Positions 34,274-44,776 of a DNA stretch of 64,000 nt are shown here, one piece after another (positions within the stretch are counted from its first letter, which is position 1; every line of letters starts with the position of its first letter). The stretch comes from Streptomyces bathyalis (lineage in GTDB: Bacteria > Actinomycetota > Actinomycetes > Streptomycetales > Streptomycetaceae), in NCBI RefSeq assembly GCF_015910445.1, contig NZ_CP048882.1, forward strand, positions 1,736,001 through 1,800,000, given 5' to 3'. The notes under the pieces are model-generated. The model saw nothing but the letters and a program-made list of their open reading frames with translations. It did not search any database and was not told where the DNA came from. Position numbers and translations under genes: made by a program.

Positions 34274-35986
34274 TCAGGCCCCGGACGAGAGACGGGCGAC
34301 GGCGTCCGCCACCGTCAGCTCCTCGCGCTCGCCGCTGCGGCGGTCCTTCAGCTCGACGAGGCCGTCCTTCGCGCCACGGCCCACGATCAGGATCGTGGGG
34401 ACGCCGATCAGCTCGGCGTCGGTGAACTTCACGCCCGGCGAGACCCCGGCACGGTCGTCCACGATCACGCGCACGCCGGCCGCACCGAGCTTCTCCGCGA
34501 CGTCGACCGCGAGCTCGGTCTGCAGAGCCTTTCCCGCCGCGACGACGTGGACGTCGGCCGGTGCGATCTCCCGCGGCCAGCACAACCCCTGCTCGTCCGC
34601 GGTCTGTTCGGCCAGCGCCGCCACGGCGCGCGTCACGCCGATGCCGTACGAGCCCATCGTCACGCGGACCGGCTTGCCGTCCTGTCCCAGCACGTCCAGT
34701 TCGAAGGCGTCGGCGTACTTGCGGCCGAGCTGGAAGATGTGGCCGATTTCGATCGCCCTGTCGAGCACGATGCCGGAGCCGCAGTTCGGGCAGGGGTCGC
34801 CGGGCTCGACGACGACCACGTCCATGTAGTCGTCCACCTCGAAGTCGCGGCCGCACACCACGTACTGCGCGTGCTTGTCAGGCTTGTTCGCACCGGTGAT
34901 CCATACGGTGCCGGGCGCGACGCGGGGGTCGGCGATGTACCGGAAGGCCTTGCCTGCCATGCCGTTCTGCGGGCCGACGTAGCCGCGTACGAGGTCGGGC
35001 CGGTCCACGAAGTCCTCCGCGGTGACCAACTCGACCTCGGCGGGCGCGAGATGCTCGGCGAGCTTGCCGAGGTCCACATCGCGGTCGCCGGGGACGCCCA
35101 CCGCCGCGATCTCACCGTCGATCTTCACCAGCAGGTTCTTGAGCGTGGCCGAGGACGGGACGCCCAGGTGTCCGGCCAGCGTCTCGATCGTCGGGGTGTC
35201 CGGGGTGTCGAGCTCCTCGATCCCGGGATGGTCGGCGGGCTCTGCGGGCACGACGGCGACCGACAGCGCCTCGGTGTTGGCCGCGAATCCGCACGAGGGG
35301 CACTGGGCGTAGGTGTCCTCGCCCGCGGCGGCCGGCGCGAGGAACTCCTCGGAGGCGGAGCCGCCCATGGCGCCCGAGACGGCGGAGACGATGCGGTAGT
35401 CGAGGCCGAGGCGCTCGAAGATGCGCTGGTACGCCTCGCGTTCCTGCGCGTACGACTCGGCCAGCCCCTCGTCGGAGACGTCGAAGGAGTAGGCGTCCTT
35501 CATCGTGAACTCACGGCCGCGCAGGATGCCGGACCGGGGACGCGCCTCGTCCCGGTACTTCGTCTGGATCTGGTAGAGCGTCACCGGCAGGTCCTTGTAC
35601 GACGTGCACTGGTCCTTGACGACCTGGGTGAAGATCTCCTCGTGCGTCGGCCCGAGCAGATAGCCGGCGCCCTTGCGGTCCTCCAGGCGGAAGAGCAGAT
35701 CGCCGTACTCCTCGTAGCGCCCGGAGACCTCGTAGGGCTCCTTGGGCAGAAGCGCGGGGAGCAGCACCTCCTGGGCGCCGATCGCGTCCATCTCCTCGCG
35801 TACGACCCGGGTGACGTTCTCCAGCACCGAAAGCCCGAGCGGCAGCCACGTCCAGATGCCCGCGGCCGCACGCCGCACATATCCGGCGCGCACCAGCAGC
35901 TTGTGGCTGGTGGTCTCGGCATCGGCCGGGTCGTCGCGCAGTGTCTTCAGCATCGACCGGGACAAACGCTGGACTCGGGCAGCCAT
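34274..35986 (-). CDS. proS: Prolyl-tRNA synthetase
   Basis: ProS charges tRNA-Pro. The 570-residue product is the bacterial type with an editing insertion between motifs 2 and 3. It opens [20 protein letters not shown] and has [22 protein letters not shown] (read in parts), the motif 2 region [25 protein letters not shown], and [11 protein letters not shown] for motif 3. The C-terminal anticodon-binding domain ends in [15 protein letters not shown]. The ATG at 35986 has GGAG seven bases before it. In Streptomyces this gene lies near ispG, as here. Confidence 0.97.
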   Translation of the reverse strand: MAARVQRLSRSMLKTLRDDPADAETTSHKLLVRAGYVRRAAAGIWTWLPLGLSVLENVTRVVREEMDAIGAQEVLLPALLPKEPYEVSGRYEEYGDLLFRLEDRKGAGYLLGPTHEEIFTQVVKDQCTSYKDLPVTLYQIQTKYRDEARPRSGILRGREFTMKDAYSFDVSDEGLAESYAQEREAYQRIFERLGLDYRIVSAVSGAMGGSASEEFLAPAAAGEDTYAQCPSCGFAANTEALSVAVVPAEPADHPGIEELDTPDTPTIETLAGHLGVPSSATLKNLLVKIDGEIAAVGVPGDRDVDLGKLAEHLAPAEVELVTAEDFVDRPDLVRGYVGPQNGMAGKAFRYIADPRVAPGTVWITGANKPDKHAQYVVCGRDFEVDDYMDVVVVEPGDPCPNCGSGIVLDRAIEIGHIFQLGRKYADAFELDVLGQDGKPVRVTMGSYGIGVTRAVAALAEQTADEQGLCWPREIAPADVHVVAAGKALQTELAVDVAEKLGAAGVRVIVDDRAGVSPGVKFTDAELIGVPTILIVGRGAKDGLVELKDRRSGEREELTVADAVARLSSGA

Positions 35987-36083
35987 GGAATTCTCCGTGC
36001 GGTGGTTGAAAGCAGTCGAAACAACTGAGGAGGAGAGTATCCGGCCCCGCGCACGGCACGGAAATGCGATTCCCCCGCCGCTG

Positions 36084-36656
36084 TCAGGAACGCCTCAGCG
36101 GCAGCCACGCCCCCATCACCGCGTACGGGCTGGGCGCGCTCGGAAAGTGCACGTTGCGGGCGAGGTCCCGGTAGCCGAGCCGGTGGTAGAGGTGCCGGGC
36201 GGGGCTGTCGGTGTCGATCGCGGACAGCAGGCTCCGGGGCTCCTCGGCGGTCTCGGTGAGCATGGTGATCAGGCGCCGGCCGATGCCGCGGCGCTGGTGG
36301 AGGGGCAGGACGTGGAGTTCGGTGATGACGAACGAGTCGTCCAGCCAGTCCTCGCAGCCGGCCGCGCGCAGATAGCCAGCAACGACGGTGGACCACCACT
36401 GCGTGCGGTCGTTGGGCATTCCGTAGACGAAGCCGATCAGCCGGCCCTCCGGTGTGCGCGCGCCGAGCGCCCGCGCTCCGGGGGACTTCAGATGGCGCAG
36501 CACGATGTGGCGCCGCACGGCGATCTCGTCGTCGCTCAGACCGAAGGCGACGGCCTGCACGGCCAGCGCGTCGTCGACGTTCTCTTCCAGGTCGAGCGGT
36601 CCGATGAGGGGCTCGCGGGGGTCCTGGGGTGATGGTCCCCCGGCAGAATGCTGCAT
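36084..36656 (-). CDS. GNAT acetyltransferase
   Basis: A 190-residue acetyltransferase of the GNAT fold: [17 protein letters not shown], then [26 protein letters not shown], which includes the acetyl-CoA loop QRRGIG, and [18 protein letters not shown] ending ([16 protein letters not shown]). The substrate is unknown. Its location by proS and a second GNAT gene gives no further clue. The start is the ATG at 36656; no clear ribosome site is seen, so translation may rely on a short or leaderless message. Confidence 0.85.
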   Translation of the reverse strand: MQHSAGGPSPQDPREPLIGPLDLEENVDDALAVQAVAFGLSDDEIAVRRHIVLRHLKSPGARALGARTPEGRLIGFVYGMPNDRTQWWSTVVAGYLRAAGCEDWLDDSFVITELHVLPLHQRRGIGRRLITMLTETAEEPRSLLSAIDTDSPARHLYHRLGYRDLARNVHFPSAPSPYAVMGAWLPLRRS

Positions 36657-36710
36657 GCCGGGAGGCTACTAGGAGTTACCCGGCCGACTGCCCGCGGTGG
36701 GCGGGCCGTC

Positions 36711-37556
36711 TCAGAAGAGCACGCTCATGAACGCCCCGACCTCGCGGAAGCCCACGCGTCTGTACGCGGCACGGGCCGCGAGATTGTAGTCGTTGACGTA
36801 GAGGCTCGCCAGGGGCGCGACCTCGTTCAGCGCGTAACGCAGCACCGCGGCCATGCCGTGCACGGACAGACCCTCGCCGCGCCGCTCGGGCGTGACCCAG
36901 ACGCCCTGGATCTGGCAGGCGTGCGGCGTGGCCGCCCCGATCTCGGCCTTGAAGACGATCCGGCCGTTCTCGACGCGGGCGAACGAGCGGCCGGAGCCGA
37001 CGAGTTCGGCGACCCTGGACTGGTACACCAGGCCGCCGTCGCCGGCGAGCGGAGAGACACCGACCTCCTCGGTGAACATCTCCACGCAGGCGGGCAGCAC
37101 GAGCTCCATCTCGTCCTTGCGGATGCGGCGGACCAGCGGATCGGGCCGCACGTCCCGTGGGAGCTCTTCGGTGATCATGAGCGGCTGGCGGCGGCGTACC
37201 TCGCGGGCGGGGCCCCAGTGCGGTTCGAGGTAGGACCACAGGGCGGCGGTCGCCTCGGCCGGGCCGACGATCGAGGAGCAGCGGCGCCCCTGGCGGCGTG
37301 CCCTTTCGGCGAAGGCGCGTACGGCTTCCGGCCCCGCGCACAGCGGTACGAGGTTGGCTCCCGCGTAGCAGAGGGACTTGAGTCTCCCCCGCTGGTACCA
37401 GCCCCACATCTCGCCGCCGAGGCGAAGCGCGTCGAGCCCGGCGGCGTGCACGCGGGAGGCGATGAAGGCGTTGTTGACGGGCTCGCGGCGCAGCACGGCG
37501 AGCGCGTCGTCGAGTTCGGCCGGGTCGACAACCCTTGTGGAGGTGGTGGTCAACAA
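36711..37556 (-). CDS. GNAT acetyltransferase with N-terminal DUF4081 domain (ispG neighbour)
   Basis: A protein of about 281 residues from the TTG at 37556. The N-terminal part (LRREPVNNAFIASRVHAAGLD, then GGEMWGWYQRGRLKSLCYAGANLVP) matches DUF4081, and the C-terminal half is GNAT: QIQGVWVTPERRGEGLSVHGM and YVNDYNLAARAAYRRVGF. A homologue sits beside gcpE/ispG in Mycobacterium too (Rv2867c by memory), so the neighbourhood is conserved. The substrate is unknown. The start is uncertain: GTGAGG about 12 bases ahead suits TTG 37556 or 37553, and an upstream GTG at 37598 is possible. Confidence 0.85.
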   Translation of the reverse strand: MLTTTSTRVVDPAELDDALAVLRREPVNNAFIASRVHAAGLDALRLGGEMWGWYQRGRLKSLCYAGANLVPLCAGPEAVRAFAERARRQGRRCSSIVGPAEATAALWSYLEPHWGPAREVRRRQPLMITEELPRDVRPDPLVRRIRKDEMELVLPACVEMFTEEVGVSPLAGDGGLVYQSRVAELVGSGRSFARVENGRIVFKAEIGAATPHACQIQGVWVTPERRGEGLSVHGMAAVLRYALNEVAPLASLYVNDYNLAARAAYRRVGFREVGAFMSVLF

Positions 37557-37655
37557 CGTGTCGGCAGCCTCACCGTGACATGACCCCTGGGGACGGACGA
37601 GATGAAGTGGGGGCTTCTCCGACTGTACCTGCAGCGGCAGGGGGCGGCTGCGGCA

Positions 37656-37689
37656 CCGGACCCCGTCAGCCATCGGCGACGGGGTCCGG
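37656..37689 (-). terminator. Terminator hairpin after ispG
   Basis: A perfect 12-base inverted repeat (37656-37667 with 37678-37689, CCGGACCCCGTC on the left arm) with a 10-base loop lies 33 bases after the ispG stop and before the GNAT gene start. Confidence 0.75.
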
Positions 37690-37721
37690 ATGAGGCGCGC
37701 GTACGAACGGCTGGGGTTCGT

Positions 37722-38885
37722 TCAGCCGCTGACGGCGACCTGCGGCTCGCCCGAGGCGACGCCGTCCTTCTCCATCTTCTCGGCGATCTTCATCGCCTCG
37801 TCGATGAGGGTCTCGACGATCTTCGATTCGGGGACGGTCTTGATGACCTCGCCCTTGACGAAGATCTGTCCCTTGCCATTGCCCGACGCGACGCCGAGGT
37901 CCGCCTCGCGGGCCTCGCCGGGGCCGTTGACGACGCATCCCATGACGGCGACGCGCAGCGGCACCTCCATGCCCTCCAGGCCCGCGGTGACCTCGTCGGC
38001 GAGCTTGTAGACGTCGACCTGCGCACGTCCGCAGGAGGGGCAGGAGACGATCTCGAGGCGGCGCTGGCGCAGGCCGAGCGATTCCAGGATCGAGATGCCG
38101 ACCTTGCACTCCTCGGCGGGCGGCGCGGACAGCGAGACGCGGATCGTGTCGCCGATGCCCTCGGCCAGCAGGGCTCCGAAGGCGACGGAGGACTTGATGG
38201 TGCCCTGGAAGGCGGGACCGGCCTCGGTGACGCCGAGGTGCAGCGGGTAGTCGCACTGCGCGGCGAGCTGCCGGTAGGCGTTGATCATCACGACCGGGTC
38301 GTTGTGCTTGACCGAGATCTTGATGTCGCGGAAGCCGTGCTCCTCGAAGAGGGAGCACTCCCACAGCGCCGACTCGACGAGCGCCTCGGGGGTGGCCTTC
38401 CCGTACTTCTGCAGCAGCCGCTTGTCGAGGGAGCCGGCGTTGACGCCGATGCGGATGGGCGTCCCCGCGGCGGAGGCCGCCCGCGCGATCTCCTTGACCT
38501 TGTCGTCGAACTGCTTGATGTTGCCCGGGTTCACGCGGACGGCGGCGCAGCCCGCGTCGATCGCGGCGAAGACGTACTTCGGCTGGAAGTGGATGTCGGC
38601 GATGACGGGGATCTGCGACTTGCTCGCGATGGTGGCGAGCGCGTCGGCGTCGTCCTGCGTGGGGCAGGCCACCCGTACGATCTGGCAGCCGGACGCGGTC
38701 AGCTCGGCGATCTGCTGAAGTGTCGAGCCGATGTCGGACGTACGGGTCGTGGTCATCGACTGCACGGACACCGGTGCGTCACCGCCGACGGCCACCGGAC
38801 CGACATGGATCTTCCGGCTCTTGCGGCGGTCGGTGAGCTTGGTCGGTACGTCCGGCATTCCGAGCGAAATCGCTGTCGCTGTCAT
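37722..38885 (-). CDS. ispG: 4-hydroxy-3-methylbut-2-enyl diphosphate synthase IspG
   Basis: IspG is the 4Fe-4S enzyme of the MEP isoprenoid pathway that opens the cyclodiphosphate ring, with flavodoxin or ferredoxin as electron donor. The 387-residue product has the N-terminal TIM barrel ([18 protein letters not shown]) and a C-terminal cluster domain with Cys in [15 protein letters not shown] and [15 protein letters not shown]. The start is the ATG at 38885. TAATCT on the minus strand about 70 bases upstream is a possible -10. It follows rseP and dxr in the same direction, the usual actinobacterial order. Confidence 0.97.
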   Translation of the reverse strand: MTATAISLGMPDVPTKLTDRRKSRKIHVGPVAVGGDAPVSVQSMTTTRTSDIGSTLQQIAELTASGCQIVRVACPTQDDADALATIASKSQIPVIADIHFQPKYVFAAIDAGCAAVRVNPGNIKQFDDKVKEIARAASAAGTPIRIGVNAGSLDKRLLQKYGKATPEALVESALWECSLFEEHGFRDIKISVKHNDPVVMINAYRQLAAQCDYPLHLGVTEAGPAFQGTIKSSVAFGALLAEGIGDTIRVSLSAPPAEECKVGISILESLGLRQRRLEIVSCPSCGRAQVDVYKLADEVTAGLEGMEVPLRVAVMGCVVNGPGEAREADLGVASGNGKGQIFVKGEVIKTVPESKIVETLIDEAMKIAEKMEKDGVASGEPQVAVSG

Positions 38886-39037
38886 CTGGCGTGCAACCCC
38901 AAGGTGTGGATCGAGAAGTCCCGGGAGATCGACGGGCTCCGGACCCCGAGATTACGGCACCCCCGCCCCTGGGAGCACATCCCTCTCCGCGAACCGGCTG
39001 AAGAGTACATACGGAGCAAATGCCTCCCGGGCGGGAC

Positions 39038-39062
39038 GGGCGCCGCGTTTCCGGCGGCGCCC
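39038..39062 (-). terminator. Hairpin after rseP
   Basis: GGGCGCCGC (39038-39046) pairs perfectly with GCGGCGCCC (39054-39062) around a 7-base loop, 29 bases after the rseP stop. The 205-base gap to ispG suggests that ispG also has its own promoter. Confidence 0.65.
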
Positions 39063-39090
39063 CCGGCCGTGCCCCTGCCGGCGCGGTCCG

Positions 39091-40395
39091 CTATCCCGCG
39101 AGTCTCACCGGGTTGACCACGTCGGCCACCAGCACCAGCAGTGTGAAGCAGATGAAGATCCCCGCGACCACGTACGCGACGGGCATCAGCTTCGCCACGT
39201 CGAACGGCCCGGGGTCGGGTCGCCGGAAGACCTTGGCGAAGGCCCGCCGGACCGACTCCCACACGGCTCCCGCGATGTGGCCGCCGTCCAGCGGCAGCAG
39301 CGGCAGCATGTTGAAGAGGAAGAGGGACAGGTTGAAGCCCGCGACCAGGAACAGCATCGTCGCCACTCGCTGGGTGGGCGGGATGTCGAGCGAGAAGACC
39401 TCGCCGCCGACGCGGGCCGCGCCCACGACGCCCATCGGGGAGTCCTGCTTGCGCTCGGCGCCGCCGAACGCCGCGTCCCACAGCTCGGGGACCTTCGACG
39501 GGAGCGCGATCAGCGCCTGCACACCGGAGGCCATCATGTCGCTCATCCGGTCGACGGACTGCGGGAATGTCTGCGGGACCACGCCGCTGGCCGGGGTGAA
39601 GCCGAGGAATCCGGCCGTCACGTACTCGCCCTCGACGTAGCCGCCGCGGCCGTCGGACTTGGCGACCTTGTTCGAGATCAGATCCGCCTGGAGGGTCTTG
39701 CGGTCGCCGTCGCGGGTGACGGTGATGGTGGCGGGCCCCGTGGTGTCCCGGATCTGCTGCTGGAGGGTGCCCCACTCGGTGACGCGCTTGCCGTCGAAGG
39801 CCACGATCTTGTCGCCCGGCAGCATGCCGGCCGCCTTGGCCGGCGAGTCCTTCGCACCCGCCGGGCACTTGTCGGACTTCGACGACGCCGGGATGACGCA
39901 CTTGGACACGGAGGAGACGGTGGTGGTCTGCGTGGTGATGCCGAAGGACATCAGCACCGTCATGAAGATCACGACCGCCAGGATCAGATTCATGAACGGC
40001 CCGGCGAACATCACGATGACGCGCTTCCAGGGTGCCCTGGTGTAGAGCAACCGCTTCTCGTCGCCCGGCTGCAACTCCTCGTAGGCGGCGGCGCGTGCGT
40101 CCTCGATCATCCCGCGGAACGGAGAGGTCGACCGCTTGCGCAGCGAGCCGTCCTCGCCCGGCGGGAACATACCGATCATGCGGATGTAACCGCCGAGGGG
40201 CACAGCCTTCAGGCCGTACTCGGTCTCGCCCTTGTGCCTGGAGAAGATCGTCGGGCCGAAGCCCACCATGAACTGCGGCACACGGACGCCGAACATCTTC
40301 GCTGTCGAGAAGTGCCCCAACTCGTGCCAGGCGATGGAGAAGAGCAGACCGAGGACGAACACGACTATGCCGAGAATCGTCATGAGGGTCGTCAT
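39091..40395 (-). CDS. rseP: Site-2 (RseP/RIP1-type) membrane metalloprotease
   Basis: This zinc protease cuts within membranes and typically releases anti-sigma factors or other signalling proteins. The 434-residue product has the zinc motif HELGH at residues 24-28 in the first helix, a PDZ domain ([22 protein letters not shown], read in parts), and the C-terminal [13 protein letters not shown] with the third ligand Asp. Four helices are visible. The start is the ATG at 40395, overlapping the dxr stop by four bases (ATGA), so the two are coupled. The same dxr-rip1-gcpE order is known in Mycobacterium. An M5 start at 40383 is less likely. Confidence 0.95.
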   Translation of the reverse strand: MTTLMTILGIVVFVLGLLFSIAWHELGHFSTAKMFGVRVPQFMVGFGPTIFSRHKGETEYGLKAVPLGGYIRMIGMFPPGEDGSLRKRSTSPFRGMIEDARAAAYEELQPGDEKRLLYTRAPWKRVIVMFAGPFMNLILAVVIFMTVLMSFGITTQTTTVSSVSKCVIPASSKSDKCPAGAKDSPAKAAGMLPGDKIVAFDGKRVTEWGTLQQQIRDTTGPATITVTRDGDRKTLQADLISNKVAKSDGRGGYVEGEYVTAGFLGFTPASGVVPQTFPQSVDRMSDMMASGVQALIALPSKVPELWDAAFGGAERKQDSPMGVVGAARVGGEVFSLDIPPTQRVATMLFLVAGFNLSLFLFNMLPLLPLDGGHIAGAVWESVRRAFAKVFRRPDPGPFDVAKLMPVAYVVAGIFICFTLLVLVADVVNPVRLAG

Positions 40396-41642
40396 GCGCG
40401 GGCCTCCGCTGCTGCCGTCGCCAGTTCACGGGCGCGTTCGCGCGCCCACGTCTCCGCGTCGAGGACATCGTCGAGCGTCAGCGCCGCCTCGGCAGGCGTC
40501 CCGTGCTCCTCGACCACAGCGGCAACCGTATCCACGATGCCGGGGAACGGCAGCCTTCCGCTCAAGAACGCATCAACGCACTCCTCGTTCGCGGCGTTGT
40601 AGACGGCCGGCGCGGTTCCCCCGTACCTGCCGACCTGGAAGGCGAGCGGCACGGCCGGGAAGGCCTCGGCGTCCAGCGGGAAGAAGTTCCACGCCATCGC
40701 GCGCGACCAGTCGAAGACGGGCCCCGCGTCCGGAACCCTCTCGGGCCATCCGATGCCGAGCGCGATGGGAAGCCGCATGTCCGGCGGCCCGCACTGGGCG
40801 AGGGTCGAGCCGTCGTTGAACTCGACCATGGAGTGCACGGCGGACTGGGGGTGCACGACGACCTCGATCCGGTCGAACGGGAGGTCGTAGAGGAGGTGGG
40901 CCTCGATCACCTCCAGCCCTTTGTTGACGAGGGTCGCCGAGTTGACGGTGATCACCGGGCCCATTTCCCAGGTGGGGTGCGCGAGCGCCTCCTTGGGCGT
41001 GACGTCCGCGAGTTCGGCCTTCGTACGTCCGCGGAAGGGCCCGCCGGAGGCGGTGATCAGCAGCTTGCGCACCTCCGAGTGGGTGCCGCTCATCAGGGCC
41101 TGGAAGACCGCGGAGTGCTCGGAGTCGACGGGCACGATCTGGCCGGGTGCCGCGAGTGCCCTCACCAGGGGGCCGCCGACGATCAGCGACTCCTTGTTGG
41201 CCAGGGCCAGCATCCGGCCCGCCTCGAGAGCGGCGAGAGTGGGCGCCAGCCCGATGGAGCCGGTGATGCCGTTGAGCACCGTGTGGCACTCGCTCCCCGC
41301 CAGCTCGGTCGCCGCGTCCGGCCCGGCGAGCACCTCGGGAATCGCGTTCCCCGGCCCGTACTCGGCGCGCAGCGCCTCCCTCAGCTGGACGGCCTTGTCC
41401 TCACGGGCGACGGCGACGGTCCGCACCTGGAGCCGGTGCGCCTGCCCGGCCAGCAGCTCCAGGCGGCCCCCGGCGGCAGAGAGTCCGGTGACCCGGAACC
41501 GGCCGGGATTGCTCAGGACGACATCGACCGCCTGGGTGCCGATGGAGCCGGTCGATCCGAGGATCACGATGTCGCGCGGGCCTTCCGGCACGGCCGACGG
41601 CGCGGAGGGCCGCAGGTGCGGGTCGGCGAGGGATTGGGTCAT
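40392..41642 (-). CDS. dxr: 1-deoxy-D-xylulose 5-phosphate reductoisomerase
   Basis: Dxr makes MEP from DXP with NADPH, the second step of the MEP pathway. The 416-residue product has the Rossmann phrase [17 protein letters not shown], the catalytic-domain phrases [15 protein letters not shown] and [12 protein letters not shown], and [18 protein letters not shown]. The start is the ATG at 41642; an upstream in-frame extension to 41792 has no family resemblance. It is the first gene of the dxr-rseP unit. Confidence 0.96.
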   Translation of the reverse strand: MTQSLADPHLRPSAPSAVPEGPRDIVILGSTGSIGTQAVDVVLSNPGRFRVTGLSAAGGRLELLAGQAHRLQVRTVAVAREDKAVQLREALRAEYGPGNAIPEVLAGPDAATELAGSECHTVLNGITGSIGLAPTLAALEAGRMLALANKESLIVGGPLVRALAAPGQIVPVDSEHSAVFQALMSGTHSEVRKLLITASGGPFRGRTKAELADVTPKEALAHPTWEMGPVITVNSATLVNKGLEVIEAHLLYDLPFDRIEVVVHPQSAVHSMVEFNDGSTLAQCGPPDMRLPIALGIGWPERVPDAGPVFDWSRAMAWNFFPLDAEAFPAVPLAFQVGRYGGTAPAVYNAANEECVDAFLSGRLPFPGIVDTVAAVVEEHGTPAEAALTLDDVLDAETWARERARELATAAAEARA

Positions 41643-41756
41643 GGCCCCATTCTGACTGTTCCTCCGCGTGCCGCGTTCACCGCCTGCCGTCCCGTCCGCC
41701 CGGGATCCGCGGGTGCACTGCAGGCCGCCCCCGGACCTTGTCCGGCGCACCGGCGC

Positions 41757-41790
41757 GGGCGCCCGGCGCGCGTGCCCGCGCCGGGCGCCC
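41757..41790 (-). terminator. Terminator hairpin after the acyl-CoA dehydrogenase gene
   Basis: A perfect 14-base inverted repeat (41757-41770 with 41777-41790) with a 6-base loop lies 30 bases after the dehydrogenase stop. It also lies 115 bases upstream of dxr, so it insulates the two units. Confidence 0.8.
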
Positions 41791-41819
41791 ACCCCCTCCC
41801 AGGCCGGATCAGCGGGGCT

Positions 41820-43742
41820 TCAGCCGATCCGCCTGTGGACGTCCTTCTTCTTCGACGGTCCCGGTACGGCCGCGGCGATCCACGGGCCGTCCGACGAGGG
41901 GTCGATGACGCCCTCCTCCAGCCACGTGTAGGCGCCGTCGAGGATGCCGGTCACGACCTTGCGGTCCAGGTCGTCCGTGTTGTGCCACAGCCTCCCGAAC
42001 AGCTCCTCCACCCGGATCCGCGACTGCCTGCAGAAGGCGTCCGCCAGCTGGTACGGCGCCTTGCCGTCGGGGCCGCTGCTCAGCGCGTCGCGCCGCAGCT
42101 TCTCCGCACGTACGCACGCCGCGCTCATCGCGAACAGCTCGGCGCCGATGTCCACGATCCGCCCGAGGAAGCCCTGCTTGGTCTCCATGCGTCCCTGCCA
42201 GCGCGACATGGCGTAGAACGTGGAGCGGGCGAGCTTGCGCGAGGTGCGCTCGACGTAGCGCAGATGCCCGGCGAGTTCACCGAAGTCCGAGAAGGCGCCG
42301 GGCAACTGGCCCGGTCCGGCGACGAGTTTGGGCAGCCAGCGGGCGTAGAAGCCGCCGGCGGCCATGGCCGCTCGGCCCTTGTCGGAGAGGGTCTTGTCCG
42401 GGTCGATCAGGTCGCCGGCCACCGAGAGGTGGGCGTCGACGGCTTCGCGCGCGATGAGGAGATGCATGATCTCCGTCGAGCCCTCGAAGATGCGGTTGAT
42501 GCGCAGATCGCGCAGCAACTGCTCCGCGGGTACGCCGCGTTCGCCGCGCGCGGCGAGGGACTCCGCGGTCTCGAAGCCGCGTCCGCCGCGGATCTGGACG
42601 AGTTCGTCGGCCATGGTCCACGCCATCTCGCTGCCGAACAGCTTGGCCAGCGCGGCCTCGATCCGGATGTCGTTGCGTTCCTCGTCGGCCATCTGGCTGG
42701 AGAGGTCGAGCACGGCCTCCAAGGCGAACGTCGTCGCGGCGATGAACGACATCTTGCTGCCGACGGCCTCGTGCTTGGCGACGGGCCGTCCCCACTGCAC
42801 GCGCGCCTCGCCCCACTCGCGGGCCACCCTCAGGCACCACTTGCCGGCGCCCACGCATGTGGCCGGCAGCGAGAGGCGCCCGGTGTTGAGGGTGGTCAAG
42901 GCGATCTTGAGTCCTTCGCCCTCCTTGCCGATGCGGTTCGCCGCCGGGACGCGCACCTGGTGGAGGCGGGTGACGCCGTTCTCGAGGCCGCGCAGGCCCA
43001 TGAAGGTGTTGCGGTTCTCGACGGTGACGCCCTCTGACTCGCCCTCGACGACGAAGGCCGTGATGCCGCCCCTGTGGCCCTCGGACTTCGGCACGCGGGC
43101 CATGACGACGAGGAGGTCCGCGACGACGCCGTTCGTCGTCCAGAGCTTCACGCCGTCGAGAACGTAGTCGTCGCCGTCCGGCACCGCTGTCGTCGCCAGC
43201 CGCGCGGGGTCGGAGCCGACGTCGGGCTCGGTGAGCAGGAAGGCCGAGATGTCGGTGCGGGCACAGCGCGGCAGGAACTTGTCCTTCTGCTCCTGGGTGC
43301 CGAACATCTTCAGCGGCTGCGGCACCCCGATCGACTGGTGCGCGGAGAGCAGGGCGCCGACGGCCGGGCTGGCGCTGCTCACCATGGCGAGCGCCTTGTT
43401 GTAGTAGACCTGCGTGAGGCCGAGACCCCCGTACTCGGGGCCGACCTTCATGCCGAGCGCGCCGAGGTCCTTGAGCCCGGCGACGACCTCGTCGGGGATG
43501 CGGTCGTCGCGCTCGATCCGCGCGCCGTCGACCGTCGTCTCGCAGAAGTCGCGCAGCTTCGCCAGGAATTCCTCGCCGCGGCGCACGTCCTCGGCGGGGG
43601 GCTCCGGATGGGGGTGGATCAGGTCCAGCCGGAAGCGGCCCAGGAACATTTCCTTGGCGAAGCTGGGCTTGCGCCAGTCCTGTTCGCGTGCGGCCTCGGC
43701 TACTTCTCGGGCTTCGCGCTCGGAGACAGTCATCTCACTCAT
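41820..43742 (-). CDS. Acyl-CoA dehydrogenase, large (VLCAD-like) type
   Basis: A 640-residue acyl-CoA dehydrogenase, longer than the usual 380-400 because of a C-terminal extension of about 190 helical residues as in VLCAD/ACAD9 and their bacterial relatives. The FAD domain has KVGPEYGGLGLTQVYYNKAL and LLTEPDVGSDPARL; the catalytic Glu lies in RIFEGSTEIMHLL. The extension has VERTSRKLARSTFYAMSRW. It oxidises long acyl-CoAs to 2-enoyl-CoAs in beta-oxidation, passing electrons to ETF. The start is the ATG at 43742 (or 43733). Known Streptomyces genomes have a single-gene unit like this one. Confidence 0.93.
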   Translation of the reverse strand: MSEMTVSEREAREVAEAAREQDWRKPSFAKEMFLGRFRLDLIHPHPEPPAEDVRRGEEFLAKLRDFCETTVDGARIERDDRIPDEVVAGLKDLGALGMKVGPEYGGLGLTQVYYNKALAMVSSASPAVGALLSAHQSIGVPQPLKMFGTQEQKDKFLPRCARTDISAFLLTEPDVGSDPARLATTAVPDGDDYVLDGVKLWTTNGVVADLLVVMARVPKSEGHRGGITAFVVEGESEGVTVENRNTFMGLRGLENGVTRLHQVRVPAANRIGKEGEGLKIALTTLNTGRLSLPATCVGAGKWCLRVAREWGEARVQWGRPVAKHEAVGSKMSFIAATTFALEAVLDLSSQMADEERNDIRIEAALAKLFGSEMAWTMADELVQIRGGRGFETAESLAARGERGVPAEQLLRDLRINRIFEGSTEIMHLLIAREAVDAHLSVAGDLIDPDKTLSDKGRAAMAAGGFYARWLPKLVAGPGQLPGAFSDFGELAGHLRYVERTSRKLARSTFYAMSRWQGRMETKQGFLGRIVDIGAELFAMSAACVRAEKLRRDALSSGPDGKAPYQLADAFCRQSRIRVEELFGRLWHNTDDLDRKVVTGILDGAYTWLEEGVIDPSSDGPWIAAAVPGPSKKKDVHRRIG

Positions 43743-43933
43743 CTCGCCGCGTGGTAGGGACAGTGAACGCCGTGCGGCGCCGGATGACGCCGCGCACTAC
43801 CGGCCGGTGCTACTCGCTCGTATGTACCCGATTCATCCGGTGCGTACCAGACTTCCCGCACGCGGTGTCCAGGATGCGCCGCGGCGCGAACGGCGCGGTC
43901 GCACGCCCTCTTGCCCGGTGGCCAGGCGGTCAT

Positions 43934-43992
43934 GCCGCGCGGGCGTGGCCGGCCCTCCCCCCCCGTCCCGAGGCCGGCCACGCCCGCGCGGC
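43934..43992. terminator. Very long perfect hairpin downstream of the metallophosphoesterase gene
   Basis: The arms 43934-43954 and 43972-43992 pair perfectly over 21 bases (GC-rich, opening GCCGCGCGGGCG), with a C-rich 17-base loop. It lies 12 bases after the metallophosphoesterase stop and before the dehydrogenase promoter. It is one of the most stable structures in the window. Confidence 0.8.
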
Positions 43993-44004
43993 GTCGGCGA
44001 ACTG

Positions 44005-44772
44005 TCAGGGCACCACCCGGAAGTGGGTCGTCAGGCGGCCCTCGTCGTCGTGGACGTGGTACGCGATCATCGGGGGCAGGTCGTAGTCGAGCGGCCCTCC
44101 GGCCTCGCCCTCCCACGGCATCTTCAGCGTGGAGACGACGCCGGGCGCGGCGACCAGCGGGCGGCCCGCGAACGTCGTGACGGCGGGCGTGTGGCTGTGT
44201 CCGCACAGCAGCGCCGCCACATGTGTGTGCCGCTCGACGACGGCGGCGAGGCGCTGCTCCCCGAACTGGCGTATGGGATCGACGTATTGCCCGTGCAGCG
44301 GCACGGGAGGGTGGTGGAAGCAGACGAAGGCCGGGCGGTCGTGCGGTGCTCCGGCGAGTGCGTTGTCGAGCCAGTCCAGCGTGCCGTCGTCGAGGTAGCC
44401 GTCGCCGCGTCCCGGGATGCTGGAGTCGCACATGGCGAAGGTGGCGCCGGGCAGTACGACCAGGCGGTTGACGGGTGAGGTGTCGGACGGATCGGCGTCC
44501 AGGAGGGCGGCGCGGTACGGCCCGCGTGCGTCGTGGTTGCCCGGGCAGTGCAGCGGCGCGTGCCTGGAGCCGTCGAGCAGCTTCGCGGCCTCCGCGTACT
44601 CCTCCGGAGTGCCGTGATCGGTGACGTCACCGGTGAGGATCACTGCGTCCAGCTCGCCGGGAAGCTCCTCCAGGCAGCGCAGTACCCGCTCGGTGCGCTC
44701 CCGGGCCCGGGCGCCGCCGTCGCCCCGGTCCTGTCCGATGTGTGTGTCACTTATGTGTGCGAAGACGAACAA
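44005..44772 (-). CDS. Calcineurin-like metallophosphoesterase (CpdA/Icc-like)
   Basis: A 255-residue cytoplasmic phosphoesterase with all family motifs in order: AHISDTHIG (D-x-H), ILTGDVTDHG (GD), CPGNHDARG (GNHD), CFHHPPVP (H) and LLCGHSHTP (GHxH). These bind a dinuclear metal centre. Relatives such as CpdA split cyclic nucleotides, but the substrate cannot be fixed. The start is a TTG at 44772, four bases after the upstream gene's stop, with GGAAGGA nine bases before it, which makes the two genes a coupled pair. A strong hairpin follows. Confidence 0.88.
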   Translation of the reverse strand: MFVFAHISDTHIGQDRGDGGARARERTERVLRCLEELPGELDAVILTGDVTDHGTPEEYAEAAKLLDGSRHAPLHCPGNHDARGPYRAALLDADPSDTSPVNRLVVLPGATFAMCDSSIPGRGDGYLDDGTLDWLDNALAGAPHDRPAFVCFHHPPVPLHGQYVDPIRQFGEQRLAAVVERHTHVAALLCGHSHTPAVTTFAGRPLVAAPGVVSTLKMPWEGEAGGPLDYDLPPMIAYHVHDDEGRLTTHFRVVP

Positions 44773-44776
44773 CCGA

